Positions 1-9,910 are shown, counted from the first letter of the stretch. The stretch is 64,000 nucleotides of DNA from Alcanivorax sp. (GCF_019431375.1 NZ_CP080267.1:558001-622000), one strand, 5' to 3'. Notes: generated by a model not told the origin, from the sequence alone. Program-made: numbers and translations.

Positions 1-428
1 TCACTGGCGCCTTCTTCATCGAAACCGGGCAATACCGGCACGCCGCTGGTTGCCATCAATTGCCGGGCGGCGGCCTTGTCGCCCATGACGTCGATGGCAC
101 GGGCATTCGGGCCGACAAAGATGATGCCGGCGTTTTCGCAGGCGGCGGCAAAGGCGGTGTTCTCTGAAAGGAATCCGTAACCCGGGTGGATGGCATCGGC
201 GCCGGAGTCTCTGGCTGCAGCGATCACCTTGTCGATCACAAGATAGCTCTCCCGAGCCGGTGCCGGACCCAGGCATACCGCCTGATCCGCTTCACGCACA
301 TGGGGCAGTGTGGCATCGGCCTCGGAGTAGACCGCCACGGTGGCGATACCTTGCTGGCGACAGGTACGAATAATGCGCCGGGCAATTTCGCCACGGTTGG
401 CGATCAGGAGTTTTTTTATCTTTGCCAT
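1..428 (-). CDS. liuD: Methylcrotonyl-CoA carboxylase biotin-carboxylase (alpha) subunit, 3' truncated by window edge
   Basis: About 142 N-terminal residues are visible. They open with a biotin-carboxylase N-domain start (KIKKLLIANRGEIARRIIRT) and continue with AVYSEAD, HVREADQAV, ESYLVIDKVI and HPGYGFLSEN, all standard for biotin-dependent carboxylases. The subunit carries biotin and carboxylates it; with LiuB it converts 3-methylcrotonyl-CoA to 3-methylglutaconyl-CoA in leucine breakdown. It is the last visible gene of liuRABCD. Assignment to MCC rather than another acyl-CoA carboxylase rests on that context. The C-terminal BCCP domain lies outside the window. Start is ATG at 426-428. Confidence 0.93.
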   Translation of the reverse strand, partial: MAKIKKLLIANRGEIARRIIRTCRQQGIATVAVYSEADATLPHVREADQAVCLGPAPARESYLVIDKVIAAARDSGADAIHPGYGFLSENTAFAAACENAGIIFVGPNARAIDVMGDKAAARQLMATSGVPVLPGFDEEGAS

Positions 429-446
429 GGTGTTGCCTTTGTCCTG

Positions 447-513
447 CCGTAGGAGCGTCGCTGGCGGCGCGATTCCGTCGTGGCTTATCGCGCCGCCAGC
501 GACGCTCCTACGG
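447..513. repeat. REP-like palindrome with perfect 27-bp arms
   Basis: Positions 447-473 are the exact reverse complement of 487-513, with a 13-base spacer. The arm contains GTAGGAGCGTCGCTGGCGGC. It lies between liuC and liuD on the message and would form a very stable RNA hairpin there. A single arm of the same repeat (cgtcgctggcggcgcgattcc core) recurs at 35351-35373, so it is a dispersed family. Confidence 0.85.
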
Positions 514-521
514 GTAGTGGA

Positions 522-1295
522 TCAGATCCAGTTGGGTGTTCGTTTTTCCAGAAAGGCACTCAGCCCTTCCTGGCCTTCTTCGCCGGTTCGCAGCCGGGCG
601 ATCAGGTCGGCGGTGTCGTCGAGCATGGCCTGATCAATGGGGCCGTGGCTGACGCGGGCGATCAGGTTGCGGGCTTCGATCTGTGCTTGGGGGGCGGCGG
701 CGAGCAGGGCGTTGATCAGGGAATCCACGCTGTCGTCCAGCTCGCTTTCCGGAACGACCTCATGGGCAATGCCCAGCGCTACGGCCCGCTCGGCGGGGAT
801 CACTTCCGCCGTCATGAAATAACGATTGGCCTGCCGGGCGCCCATAGCCCGCACCACATAGGGGCTGATCACCGCTGGCACGATGCCCAGCTTCACTTCG
901 CTGAGGCAGAAGCGGGCATTGTCGGCGGCCACCGCCATGTCGGCGGCGCAGATCAGCCCCAGAGCACCGCCAAAGGCTGCGCCCTGAACCCGGGCGATAA
1001 CAGGCTTGGGGCACTGGTCGATAGACTGCATCAGCCGCGCCAGCTTCAATGCATCGTCGCGGTTCTGTTGCGCATCCAGCTTGCCCATGGCGCGCATCCA
1101 GTTCAGGTCTGCTCCTGCGGAGAAATGCTTGCCGGCGGCCTGCAACACCACCACGCGCACAGCGTCATCGTTGCCGGCTTGTGCAAAGGCCTCTGTCAGC
1201 GAGGCAATAATGCTGTCTTCGAACGCATTTCGCTTGTCCGGGTTATTCAGGGTAATCCGGGCAACCGGGCCCTCGATCAAGGTGTTAACGCTCAT
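522..1295 (-). CDS. liuC: 3-Methylglutaconyl-CoA hydratase (enoyl-CoA hydratase family)
   Basis: 257 residues, normal crotonase length. The oxyanion-hole motif KHFSAGADLNWM is at about residues 56-67 and the second conserved block GAAFGGALGLICAAD at about 105-119. The enzyme hydrates 3-methylglutaconyl-CoA to HMG-CoA in the leucine/isovalerate pathway. Family membership is seen in the sequence; the specific substrate is inferred from position between liuB and liuD. HMG-CoA lyase (liuE) is not visible and may lie past the window start. Confidence 0.92.
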   Translation of the reverse strand: MSVNTLIEGPVARITLNNPDKRNAFEDSIIASLTEAFAQAGNDDAVRVVVLQAAGKHFSAGADLNWMRAMGKLDAQQNRDDALKLARLMQSIDQCPKPVIARVQGAAFGGALGLICAADMAVAADNARFCLSEVKLGIVPAVISPYVVRAMGARQANRYFMTAEVIPAERAVALGIAHEVVPESELDDSVDSLINALLAAAPQAQIEARNLIARVSHGPIDQAMLDDTADLIARLRTGEEGQEGLSAFLEKRTPNWI

Positions 1296-1328
1296 AGCTC
1301 GCTTCCTGTTTTGTGTCGGGCGTCATGC

Positions 1329-2936
<1,608 letters not shown>

Positions 2937-2960
2937 AGGAGTCTCGCAAAAACCGTTTCT

Positions 2961-3027
2961 TACCACAGAGTTCACAGAGCACACAGAGACAAGGTTTTCC
3001 TCAGTGAACTCTGTGCCCTCTGTGGTG
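2961..3027. repeat. Inverted array of 9-bp ACAGAG-type repeats between liuA and liuB
   Basis: The left arm (2963-2990) has three copies of ACAGAG at a 9-base spacing. The right arm (3005-3027) has the complementary CTCTGT twice, also 9 bases apart. They are separated by an AAGGTTTTCC-type loop. In the liuA-liuB transcript this would fold into a long imperfect hairpin. It resembles the heptamer-array elements elsewhere in the window, but with a 9-bp period. Confidence 0.75.
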
Positions 3028-3049
3028 AAAATTTCTTTTGCTGGCCAGG

Positions 3050-4213
3050 TCAGGCGGTCTCGTTAAACAGCTCGCGACCGATCAACATGCGGCGGATTTC
3101 ACTGGTGCCGGCACCGATTTCATAGAGCTTGGCGTCGCGCAGCAGGCGGCCGGTGTTGTAGTCGTTGATGTAACCGTTGCCGCCCAGGGTCTGGATCGCT
3201 TCCAGAGCCATTTTGGTGGCGTTCTCGGCACAGTAGAGGATTACGCCGGCGGCATCCTTGCGGTTAGTCTCGCCCCGGTCACAGGCCTGGGCCACGTGAT
3301 AGAGGTAGCTGCGGCTGGTATTGAGCATCACGTACATGTCGGCGACCTTGCCCTGCATCAGCTGGAATTCGCCAATGGCCTGGCCGAACTGTTTACGTTC
3401 GTGGATGTAGGGCACCACTTCGTCCATGCAGGCCTGCATCACGCCCACCGGGCCACCGGACAGAATGGTGCGCTCGTAATCCAGGCCGCTCATCAACACC
3501 TTCACGCCTTCGTTCTCCTTGCCGAGGATATTTTCGGCGGGGACTTCGCAATCTTCGAACACCAGCTCACAGGTGTTGGAACCACGCATGCCCAGCTTGT
3601 CCAGCTTCTGGGCCCGGGAAAAACCGGGGAAATCACGCTCGACGATAAAGGCGGTGATGCCACGGGGGCCGGCGCTGGTATCGGTCTTGGCGTAAATCAC
3701 ATAGGTGTGGGCGTCGGGACCGTTGGTGATCCACATCTTGTTGCCATTGAGGATGTAGCGGTCGCCTTTCTTGTCGGCGCGCAGCTTCATGCTGACTACA
3801 TCGGACCCGGCACCGGGCTCGCTCATGGCCAGGGCACCGATATGCTCGCCGCTGATCAGCTTGGGCAGGTATTTCTCCTTCTGCTCGGCGCTGCCGTTGA
3901 TGGCAATCTGGTTGACGCACAGGTTGGAGTGGGCGCCGTAGGACAGGCCGATGGAGGCGGAGGCGCGGGAAATTTCTTCCACCACGATGGTGTGAGCCAG
4001 ATAACCCATGTTGGCGCCGCCGTATTCTTCGCCGGCAGTAATGCCCAGCAGACCGAGATCACCCATTTTCTTCCACATCTCCAGGGGAAACTCATTGCTG
4101 CGGTCGATTTCGGCGGCGATGGGTGCGATTTCCTTCTGGGCGAAGGCGCGAGCAGTATCACGCAGGGCGTCAATGGTCTCGCCCAAGTGGAAGTTGAAGG
4201 TGCTGTTAAACAT
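3050..4213 (-). CDS. liuA: Isovaleryl-CoA dehydrogenase
   Basis: 387 residues from the ATG at 4211-4213, typical of the acyl-CoA dehydrogenase family. Motifs include ALAMSEPGAGSDV (FAD/substrate loop), WITNGPDAHTYVIYAKTD, the catalytic glutamate in LDYERTILSGGP (about E247, the position diagnostic of isovaleryl-CoA dehydrogenases) and the C-terminal YEIGAGTSEIRRMLIGREL. It oxidises isovaleryl-CoA to 3-methylcrotonyl-CoA with electrons passing to ETF. Its start overlaps the 3' end of liuR by 8 bp, so the two are probably translationally coupled. Confidence 0.95.
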   Translation of the reverse strand: MFNSTFNFHLGETIDALRDTARAFAQKEIAPIAAEIDRSNEFPLEMWKKMGDLGLLGITAGEEYGGANMGYLAHTIVVEEISRASASIGLSYGAHSNLCVNQIAINGSAEQKEKYLPKLISGEHIGALAMSEPGAGSDVVSMKLRADKKGDRYILNGNKMWITNGPDAHTYVIYAKTDTSAGPRGITAFIVERDFPGFSRAQKLDKLGMRGSNTCELVFEDCEVPAENILGKENEGVKVLMSGLDYERTILSGGPVGVMQACMDEVVPYIHERKQFGQAIGEFQLMQGKVADMYVMLNTSRSYLYHVAQACDRGETNRKDAAGVILYCAENATKMALEAIQTLGGNGYINDYNTGRLLRDAKLYEIGAGTSEIRRMLIGRELFNETA

Positions 4214-4604
4214 GGGTCTTGGACTCCAGTTGATTAAGACTTTCCAGGCAGCGCTGTTCTGCGTCATCCAGTTCCTGTTGAAGTAGCTGAATATCACGCA
4301 GCTGCTGATCAAGCTGTTCGCGGCGCTGGTGAATTTTTTCCTGCAGGGCGAGCAACTGGCTGCGATTGTCGCTCTGCGGCTGGTACATGCCGATCAGTTC
4401 CCGGGATTCGGCCAGGGAGAACCCTAGCCGTTTGCCGCGTAGGATCAGTTTCAGGGTGACCCGGTCAGCGGGGGTGTAAACCCGTGTCTGGCCGCGACGC
4501 TCCGGGGCTACCAGGCCCTGGTCTTCGTAAAAGCGGATGGTGCGGGTGGTAACGTCAAATTCCCGGGCCAGCTCGCCGATGCTGTAGGTCTGTTTTTTAC
4601 TCAT
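4206..4604 (-). CDS. liuR: MerR-family regulator of the liu operon
   Basis: 132 residues from the ATG at 4602-4604. The N-terminus has a MerR winged HTH (YSIGELAREFDVTTRTIRFY, then EDQGLVAPERRGQTRVY and the GFSLAE segment). A long coiled coil follows to the C-terminus, with no metal-binding cysteine loop, so it should respond to a non-metal signal. LiuR homologues repress branched-chain amino acid degradation genes in many proteobacteria. A perfect palindrome sits 20 bp upstream of this start. A longer reading to 4721 would run through the palindrome and is unlikely. Confidence 0.9.
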   Translation of the reverse strand: MSKKQTYSIGELAREFDVTTRTIRFYEDQGLVAPERRGQTRVYTPADRVTLKLILRGKRLGFSLAESRELIGMYQPQSDNRSQLLALQEKIHQRREQLDQQLRDIQLLQQELDDAEQRCLESLNQLESKTHV

Positions 4605-4623
4605 GGAAAAAGAGTAGGGGAAG

Positions 4624-4639
4624 TTTACGTTAACGTAAA
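4624..4639. promoter_or_regulatory. Perfect 16-bp palindrome, probable LiuR operator
   Basis: TTTACGTTAACGTAAA is a perfect inverted repeat 20 bp upstream of the liuR ATG. MerR-family regulators bind palindromes of this kind within their own promoters. Autoregulation of liuRABCD from here is an inference from position and symmetry. Confidence 0.7.
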
Positions 4640-4905
4640 GTATTTGGTGTAGCCTTTTGATCCGTGAAAGGGAGTGTGACGTTGAGTCGGTGATGGCACA
4701 GCTACCATTGGTTCTGGCCATTACATCCCTCTGGGCATGTCATTGTTGTTGGTAGGGGCGGCATTACCATGTCGCCGGTGGTGGGCTTTTTCTTCTTTTG
4801 CTGCTGTTGATTGCGCGGGATCGTGCGCGGCGGAGTAGCCAGCCCGGAAAAGCAGTGCTAACGTAGCGCCACATTGTCCGGAAACGTTCCACGGAACACG
4901 ACACG
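4640..4905. other. Intergenic region between liuR and the histidine kinase
   Basis: This divergent spacer holds the liu operator side and the untranslated upstream region of the kinase gene. A short minus-strand reading frame across 4721-4912 has low-complexity composition and no recognisable start signal. A GGAACGTTTCC-like inverted repeat lies near 4880-4895, just before the kinase start. I see no RNA gene. Confidence 0.5.
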
Positions 4906-7119
4906 GTGACATACAAGAAAGATCGCAAGGTTCTCAAGCGCGTCGATTATGGGGCCGCCAAGAATTCCCTGATGGGTGTTTTGGCGGCCCTTCTGATTTA
5001 TGCCCTGGTTTTCGCCTGGGGGCAGGTCTATCAGAGTTTCGAACTGGAAGCGCTCATTGGAGGCGGGGCCGTTTTGGCTGTCACCGCCTATCGATTATGG
5101 CTGGTTGCCCGTTTCGATGCCCTCTATGGCTCGGGGCCGGCACGCTGGCGCAAGTTGTTTGGTGTCGGCTTGGCCATGCATGCCCTGCTGTGGGGGATAC
5201 TCCCGGCCTGGCTGGCCTGGCGACTGGGCTCCGGCTTCAACTTCTTCGCGGTACTGCTTTATAACGTTGGTGTCACCACGGCCCTGGGTAGCTCCTGGAT
5301 GGCCGGTCTGCGGGTGCGTCAGGCGTATATCGTGCTGATGTTTCTGCCCACAGTGCTGGTACTGCTGATCACCGGGTCACTGCACGACTGGGTGATCGCG
5401 ATCATGATCAGCATTTATGCGTTCTATCTGTTCCGGCTCTACCGCGGCCAGTATGAAACCTTCTGGCATGCCATGACCCGTGAGCGTCGCGGACGGGGCG
5501 AAAGTAGCAATCAGCAGCCGGTTCGCAGCAGTACGGAGGTGCAGCTCAGTCTGGTCTACCGGCTGGCCCATGAGTTGCGCACGCCGATGAATTCGCTGAT
5601 GGGGATGATGTCGCTGCTGGAAGATACCCGCCTGGACGATGAACAGAAGGATTACCTGCAGGTGGCGGGGCGCAGCGGCAAGTTGTTGCTGTCACTGATT
5701 GACGACGTGCTCGATTATTCCCGTATCCTGTCCCGCCGGATCACCCTCAATTCCGAATTCTTCGATTTCCGCACCGCCATTGAGCAGGCTCTGGAAGCGT
5801 TCGGCCCCATGGCCCAGAACACGGGGCTAGAGCTTACCTGCGTGATCGACCGGTTGTTGCCCAAGCGCATTCGCGGGGATCGCGAGCGCCTGATGCAGGT
5901 GCTCAACAACCTGTTCAGCAACGCCATCAAGTTCAGTGATAACGGTGAGATCCGCCTGGATGTGGACTTCACCGTGGAAAGTGAAAGCAATGGCGTACTG
6001 CGGGTACGACTCAGCGACCAGGGCGTGGGCATGGACCCGGAAACCCTGCGCCATCTGTTCCAGGATCGCTTTATTGATGAAGGGCAGGATGTTTACAGCA
6101 GCCGCCATACCGGTTTCGGCTTGCTGGTCTGCAAGGGGCTGATCGACGCCATGGGCGGCACCCTGGGCGCAGAGAGCGTGCCGGGCGAGGGCTCCACCTT
6201 CTGGTTTACGGTGCCGGTGCAGATGCAACCGGACATGCGTGAAGCCCAGGATCTGGTGCGGGCCTTGGACGGCGCCGAGGCTGTGGTAGTCGGTGCGGCC
6301 TCAGGGACCGTGGCCTGCCTGCAGGAAGAACTGGAAACCCTGGATTGTCAGTGCTCCTCCGCCCAGGGGTACGACCATGCCCTGCAGGCGCTGCGAGCCG
6401 GACACCGGGAACACAGCGATTTCGACCTGCTGCTGGTGGATACCTGGACGCGGCCGGAACTGGCCCTGAACCTGTGCCGCAACGTGTTGGAAGATCCGTC
6501 CCTACGGCCGGTACGCCTGATCCTGCTGGCTACCATTGAAGAGCGCGGCACCCCGGCGGTACAGAAGTTAATCGATAAACATGATCTGGTGGTGCTGGTG
6601 CGTCCGGCCCATCGTCGCAGTCTGCGTAGCGCCCTGGCTCGCCTGGTGGGGCTGCAGCGTCAGCAGCCGGTGGGCGATGCGCCCATGCAAACCCGCGAGG
6701 AACGCCAGCGGCGCAAGCAATTCCGGCTGATGCTGGTGGAAGATAACGAGGTCAACCAGCTGGTTACCCGAGGCATGCTCAGCAAGCTGGGCTATCAGGT
6801 GAAAACTGTCAGTAATGGAGAAACTGCCCTGGCCCTGGTGGACCAGGAGGGCTTCGATCTGATTCTGATGGATTGCATGATGCCGGAAATGGACGGCTTT
6901 GAGGTGACCCGTCAGCTCCGTGAGCGAGAGAAACAGAACGATGGGCTGCGCACCCCGGTGGTGGCAATCACCGCCAACACAGCGGAAGGGGTACAGGCGC
7001 GTTGCCTGGCGGCGGGAATGGATGATTTTCTGGCGAAACCAGTGCACCTGGACGCACTGGAGACGGTTTTGCGGCGCTGGTTGCCAGCGGAGCCGGACCA
7101 AGATGAGGATGAAGAATGA
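4906..7119 (+). CDS. Membrane hybrid sensor histidine kinase with two receiver-like domains
   Basis: 737 residues from a GTG start with only a weak ribosome site; the next in-frame ATG is at 4972. Residues 1-180 hold several hydrophobic membrane segments. The HisKA box LAHELRTPMNSLMG follows, with phospho-acceptor at about H222, then an HATPase domain with N box NNLFSNAIKFSD, G1 DQGVGM and G2 GFGLLVCKGL. A degenerate receiver-like domain (about 440-580) precedes a full receiver (about 605-735) with acidic pair VEDN, phospho-aspartate about D656 (LMDCMMPEMDG), and LAKPVH near the end. No periplasmic sensor domain is evident, so the signal is unknown. No partner regulator is adjacent. Confidence 0.9.
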   Translation: MTYKKDRKVLKRVDYGAAKNSLMGVLAALLIYALVFAWGQVYQSFELEALIGGGAVLAVTAYRLWLVARFDALYGSGPARWRKLFGVGLAMHALLWGILPAWLAWRLGSGFNFFAVLLYNVGVTTALGSSWMAGLRVRQAYIVLMFLPTVLVLLITGSLHDWVIAIMISIYAFYLFRLYRGQYETFWHAMTRERRGRGESSNQQPVRSSTEVQLSLVYRLAHELRTPMNSLMGMMSLLEDTRLDDEQKDYLQVAGRSGKLLLSLIDDVLDYSRILSRRITLNSEFFDFRTAIEQALEAFGPMAQNTGLELTCVIDRLLPKRIRGDRERLMQVLNNLFSNAIKFSDNGEIRLDVDFTVESESNGVLRVRLSDQGVGMDPETLRHLFQDRFIDEGQDVYSSRHTGFGLLVCKGLIDAMGGTLGAESVPGEGSTFWFTVPVQMQPDMREAQDLVRALDGAEAVVVGAASGTVACLQEELETLDCQCSSAQGYDHALQALRAGHREHSDFDLLLVDTWTRPELALNLCRNVLEDPSLRPVRLILLATIEERGTPAVQKLIDKHDLVVLVRPAHRRSLRSALARLVGLQRQQPVGDAPMQTREERQRRKQFRLMLVEDNEVNQLVTRGMLSKLGYQVKTVSNGETALALVDQEGFDLILMDCMMPEMDGFEVTRQLREREKQNDGLRTPVVAITANTAEGVQARCLAAGMDDFLAKPVHLDALETVLRRWLPAEPDQDEDEE

Positions 7120-7811
7120 CAAGAAAAGCCTTGCTGCTGGGGGCAACAGGACTGGTGGGCAACGATTGCCTCACCAATCTGCTGGAAAGCGACGAATATG
7201 AACAGGTACGGGTACTGTGTCGGCGGCCCCTCTCCGTGGAGCATCCCAAGCTGGATGTGCAAGTGATTGACCTGGATGACATGGAAGCCTATCAGTCACA
7301 TTTTCAGGTGGATGATGTGTTCTGTTGCCTGGGTACCACCATGAAGAAGGCCGGGTCCCGGCAGGCTTTCCGCCATGTGGATCATGATCTGGTGGTGCTG
7401 GCTGGGCAAATGGCTCTGCGTGCCGGTGTGCAGCGCTTTTTGGTGGTGTCAGCGATCAATGCCAACGCCCGCTCTCCGTTTTTCTATTCCCGGGTAAAAG
7501 GGCAGGCGGAAAGAGCTCTGATCAAGCTGGAGTTGCCGCTACTGGCCATCCTGCAGCCGTCCCTGTTGCGTGGGCAGCGTGAAGACCGGCGCCCGGCGGA
7601 AGATTGGGGCAATATCTTCAATCGGGTCATCGAGCCGCTGACCCGCTGGACCGATGCCCACTGGTTGCCAGTGGACAGCCACAAAGTGGCGGATGCCATG
7701 GTGGGCATGGCGCTGGAAGGGCCGCAGACCGGTCTTTATAAATTACGCTATCGGGATTTTCTGGTTTTTGCCGGCAAGTTCCGTAATCAACGAGAAGTGA
7801 AAGGCGAGTAG
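7116..7811 (+). CDS. NAD(P)-binding Rossmann protein, TIP30/HTATIP2-like atypical SDR
   Basis: 231 residues. The N-terminal LLLGATGLVGNDCL is a dinucleotide-binding GxxGxxG motif, followed by DDVFCCLGTTMKKAGS and FLVVSAINANARSPFFYSRV (an SxxxK/YxxxK-like segment), which is the pattern of bacterial TIP30-like proteins. The start ATGA overlaps the kinase stop by 4 bp, so the two are cotranscribed and probably translationally coupled. The substrate is unknown; homologues are usually annotated as oxidoreductases or nucleoside-diphosphate-sugar epimerases without proof. Confidence 0.8.
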   Translation: MTRKALLLGATGLVGNDCLTNLLESDEYEQVRVLCRRPLSVEHPKLDVQVIDLDDMEAYQSHFQVDDVFCCLGTTMKKAGSRQAFRHVDHDLVVLAGQMALRAGVQRFLVVSAINANARSPFFYSRVKGQAERALIKLELPLLAILQPSLLRGQREDRRPAEDWGNIFNRVIEPLTRWTDAHWLPVDSHKVADAMVGMALEGPQTGLYKLRYRDFLVFAGKFRNQREVKGE

Positions 7812-7881
7812 TGAAAACGGATGGAGTAGGGCCGCCTTCCCGTCCGCAACAACGTAATCGCCACTGTGTTAAGGAGTCAGT

Positions 7882-8364
7882 ATGACCTTTGTGACCTGTG
7901 ATCTGTGTGACGACAACGCAGACAGTGTTTCTGTCGTAACCGGCCATAACTGGTTCAGCTACGGGGGGCGCAGTGCCTTCGGCGGTGAAATCGTCACGGT
8001 AAAATGTTTCGAGGACAACAGCCGAGTCAAGGAACACCTGGGCACCGACGGTAAGGGTAAAGTGCTGGTAGTTGACGGTGGCGGGAGTCTCCGCAATGCC
8101 CTGATCGGCGACATGATCGCTGAAAACGCGGTCAAGAATGGCTGGGAAGGGGTGATCATCTACGGTGCCTGCCGGGATGTGGACGAACTGGCCAAGCTGG
8201 ATCTTGGCGTTGTCACGCTGGGCTGTGTACCGATCAAATCTGTGCGCCGCGGAGAAGGCCAGGTTGATATTGATGTGACCTTCGGTGGTGTTACCTTTAA
8301 ATCTGGCGAGTATATCTACGCAGATAACAACGGCATCATTACTGCACCGAAGGCATTACTGTAA
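7882..8364 (+). CDS. rraA: RraA-family protein (regulator of ribonuclease E activity A)
   Basis: 160 residues, normal length. Diagnostic blocks are FGGEIVTVKCFEDNSRVKEH, KVLVVDGGGSLRNALIGDMI, GWEGVIIYGACRDVDEL and the C-terminal ADNNGIITAPKALL. In E. coli RraA binds and inhibits RNase E. Some homologues instead act as HMG/CHA aldolases, and the GD..A and R..D residues needed for that are present, so enzymatic activity cannot be excluded. A purine-rich AAGGAG site precedes the ATG. It converges with the small gene at 8366. Confidence 0.9.
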   Translation: MTFVTCDLCDDNADSVSVVTGHNWFSYGGRSAFGGEIVTVKCFEDNSRVKEHLGTDGKGKVLVVDGGGSLRNALIGDMIAENAVKNGWEGVIIYGACRDVDELAKLDLGVVTLGCVPIKSVRRGEGQVDIDVTFGGVTFKSGEYIYADNNGIITAPKALL

Positions 8365-8365
8365 T

Positions 8366-8599
8366 TTACTGCCTGATACCCGGGTTTCCGGGTACCCGGG
8401 CCGGCTTCAGGCCGAAGCTCTCTTTGGCCTGAATGTCTCTCAGGTAAAGCATCAGGCCATTTTCTGCTTCTTCGCGGCTGCTAAAGGGGCCTTCGATAGT
8501 ATTTTCCCTTGTAGCGAAGTACCACTGGCTGCCCTCGGTGAAAAATCGGTCACTACGAAACCTGGTGCAGGTCGTTACATCCTCTTTTCTGCGGTTCAT
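8366..8599 (-). CDS. Small conserved hypothetical protein (77 aa, DUF6316-like)
   Basis: The core reads SDRFFTEGSQWYFATRENTIE then GPFSSREEAENGLMLYLRDI. This matches a short family common in Pseudomonas and relatives in which a Trp/Phe-rich strand pair precedes a short helix; I recall it as DUF6316 but cannot confirm the number. It has no signal peptide or membrane segment. The function is unknown. Its stop lies next to the rraA stop, and a GC-rich inverted repeat (tacccgg/ccgggta) occupies its C-terminal codons. Confidence 0.75.
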   Translation of the reverse strand: MNRRKEDVTTCTRFRSDRFFTEGSQWYFATRENTIEGPFSSREEAENGLMLYLRDIQAKESFGLKPARVPGNPGIRQ

Positions 8600-8813
8600 T
8601 GTGTACCCCTTTCCATAGGTTTTTATTTTTTCTGCAAAAATACTCCTATAGTGGCTGCTTTGCCACAGCCGTTCGTCTTATGCTGATATGCGGTGGAATG
8701 CGGTGGTCTTATAGCTGTTTTCTGCTATAAAGGAGGCTGGTTGCGCCGCCCTATGACGGGAGCGTCAGGCAGACGAACCCGGCCCATTGGTCGCCAATAA
8801 CAGGGAAGCCATT

Positions 8814-9224
8814 ATGCTCAAGTCCATTAAAGTGGCGGACTATATGACCCGCCGCCTGGTTACCATCACACCGGAAATGTCGGTTAACGAAGCCATTCGT
8901 GTGTTTCTGGAACACAAGATTTCCGGTGCGCCTGTGGTTGATGAAAACGGCCGTCTGGTGGGTGTCTTCTCTGAATCCGACTGCCTGAAAGGCGCTCTGG
9001 AAGCCAGCTACCACGGCACGGAAATCGGACCGGTGAAGGAATACATGAGTGTGGATCTGCAGACGGTGACCGGGGAAACCTCCATTCTGGATGTGGCGGA
9101 AGTGTTTCTGGCCGACCACCGCCGCCGCTTGCCTGTGCTGGAAGGTGGTCGCCTGGTGGGCCAGATCAGCCGTCGTGACCTGTTGCGTGCAATGGATGAT
9201 TTCAGCCGCCGGCACACTCTTTAA
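8814..9224 (+). CDS. Tandem CBS-domain protein
   Basis: 136 residues from the ATG at 8814, preceded by an AGGGAAG site; an upstream GTG-type extension is not needed. Two CBS motifs fill the protein: VADYMTRRLVTITPEMSVNEAIRVF with HKISGAPVVDENGRLVGVFSE (about residues 5-60), and VKEYMSVDLQTVTGETSILDVAEVF with RRRLPVLEGGRLVGQISRRD (about 73-125). Such stand-alone pairs usually bind adenine nucleotides and regulate a partner. No partner enzyme is adjacent, so the target is unknown. Confidence 0.85.
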   Translation: MLKSIKVADYMTRRLVTITPEMSVNEAIRVFLEHKISGAPVVDENGRLVGVFSESDCLKGALEASYHGTEIGPVKEYMSVDLQTVTGETSILDVAEVFLADHRRRLPVLEGGRLVGQISRRDLLRAMDDFSRRHTL

Positions 9225-9255
9225 TTCTATTGGTAATAATCCCTGGGGGGGAATC

Positions 9256-9843
9256 ATGAACCAGCCTTATCAGGCGCCATCTGCGGATGTCTCCGTCAAT
9301 GTTGATGAAGACTACCAACCGAAGTTGCTCGCGGCGTCAGGTCGTATCGGACGCATGCGTTATGTGGTCTATGCCTTTGGCCTGACCATGTTGTCCTACC
9401 TGGCGATTGCGGTTGTGGGTGGCATTCTTGCAGGGTTCATGGGCGGCTTTGACAGCGCTTCTGCCAATTCCGGCGCCACCATGTTGCTGGGTTTGCTGGC
9501 TATGGTGGTGATGCTGTTTATTCTGGTGATGACGGTGATCTATGCGATTCGCCGGTTGAATGACATCAATGCCAGCGGCTGGTTTGTACTGTTGTTCCTG
9601 GTCCCCATCGTGAATCTGATCATGGGGTTGCTGTTGATCTTCATGCCGGGCACCAAGGGTCCGAACAAATTCGGCCCCAAGCCGGTGGCCAACAGCGGCG
9701 GTGTGATAGCGGCGTTTGTGGTGGTGGCAGTGTTGTTCGTGGGTTATATCGGGCTACTGATGGCAGTGGCATTGCCAGCCTACAATCAATACGTGGAGCG
9801 TGCCCAGGCCGCCTCCGAAATGCAGTACGACTACGACTACTGA
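9256..9843 (+). CDS. DUF805-family inner-membrane protein
   Basis: 195 residues from the ATG at 9256, which follows a strong GGGGGGG site. After a soluble N-terminus (MNQPYQAPSADV), the segment SGRIGRMRYVVYAFGL starts a DUF805-type core. Membrane helices cover about 40-62 and 72-95, then come the family signature IRRLNDINASGWFVLLFLVPIVN and a GTKGPNKFGP loop. A final helix (about 150-172) ends in a polar tail. The function is unknown. It may be cotranscribed with the CBS gene 32 bp upstream, and the strong hairpin at 9866 terminates it. Confidence 0.8.
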   Translation: MNQPYQAPSADVSVNVDEDYQPKLLAASGRIGRMRYVVYAFGLTMLSYLAIAVVGGILAGFMGGFDSASANSGATMLLGLLAMVVMLFILVMTVIYAIRRLNDINASGWFVLLFLVPIVNLIMGLLLIFMPGTKGPNKFGPKPVANSGGVIAAFVVVAVLFVGYIGLLMAVALPAYNQYVERAQAASEMQYDYDY

Positions 9844-9865
9844 GTAATCTTGCTAGATCGACCAT

Positions 9866-9896
9866 AAAAAAAGGGGCTCCGAAGAGCCCCTTTTTT
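9866..9896. terminator. Bidirectional Rho-independent terminator between DUF805 gene and mdh
   Basis: A perfect 7-bp GC stem GGGGCTC-cgaa-GAGCCCC is flanked by A7 on the left and T6 on the right, so it works on both strands between convergent genes. Confidence 0.93.
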
Positions 9897-9910
9897 ATAC
9901 CTGCAAAACC

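Noticed and set aside
4721..4912. A 63-residue minus-strand protein upstream of the kinase
   Set aside because: No ribosome site, low-complexity composition and overlap with the kinase leader.
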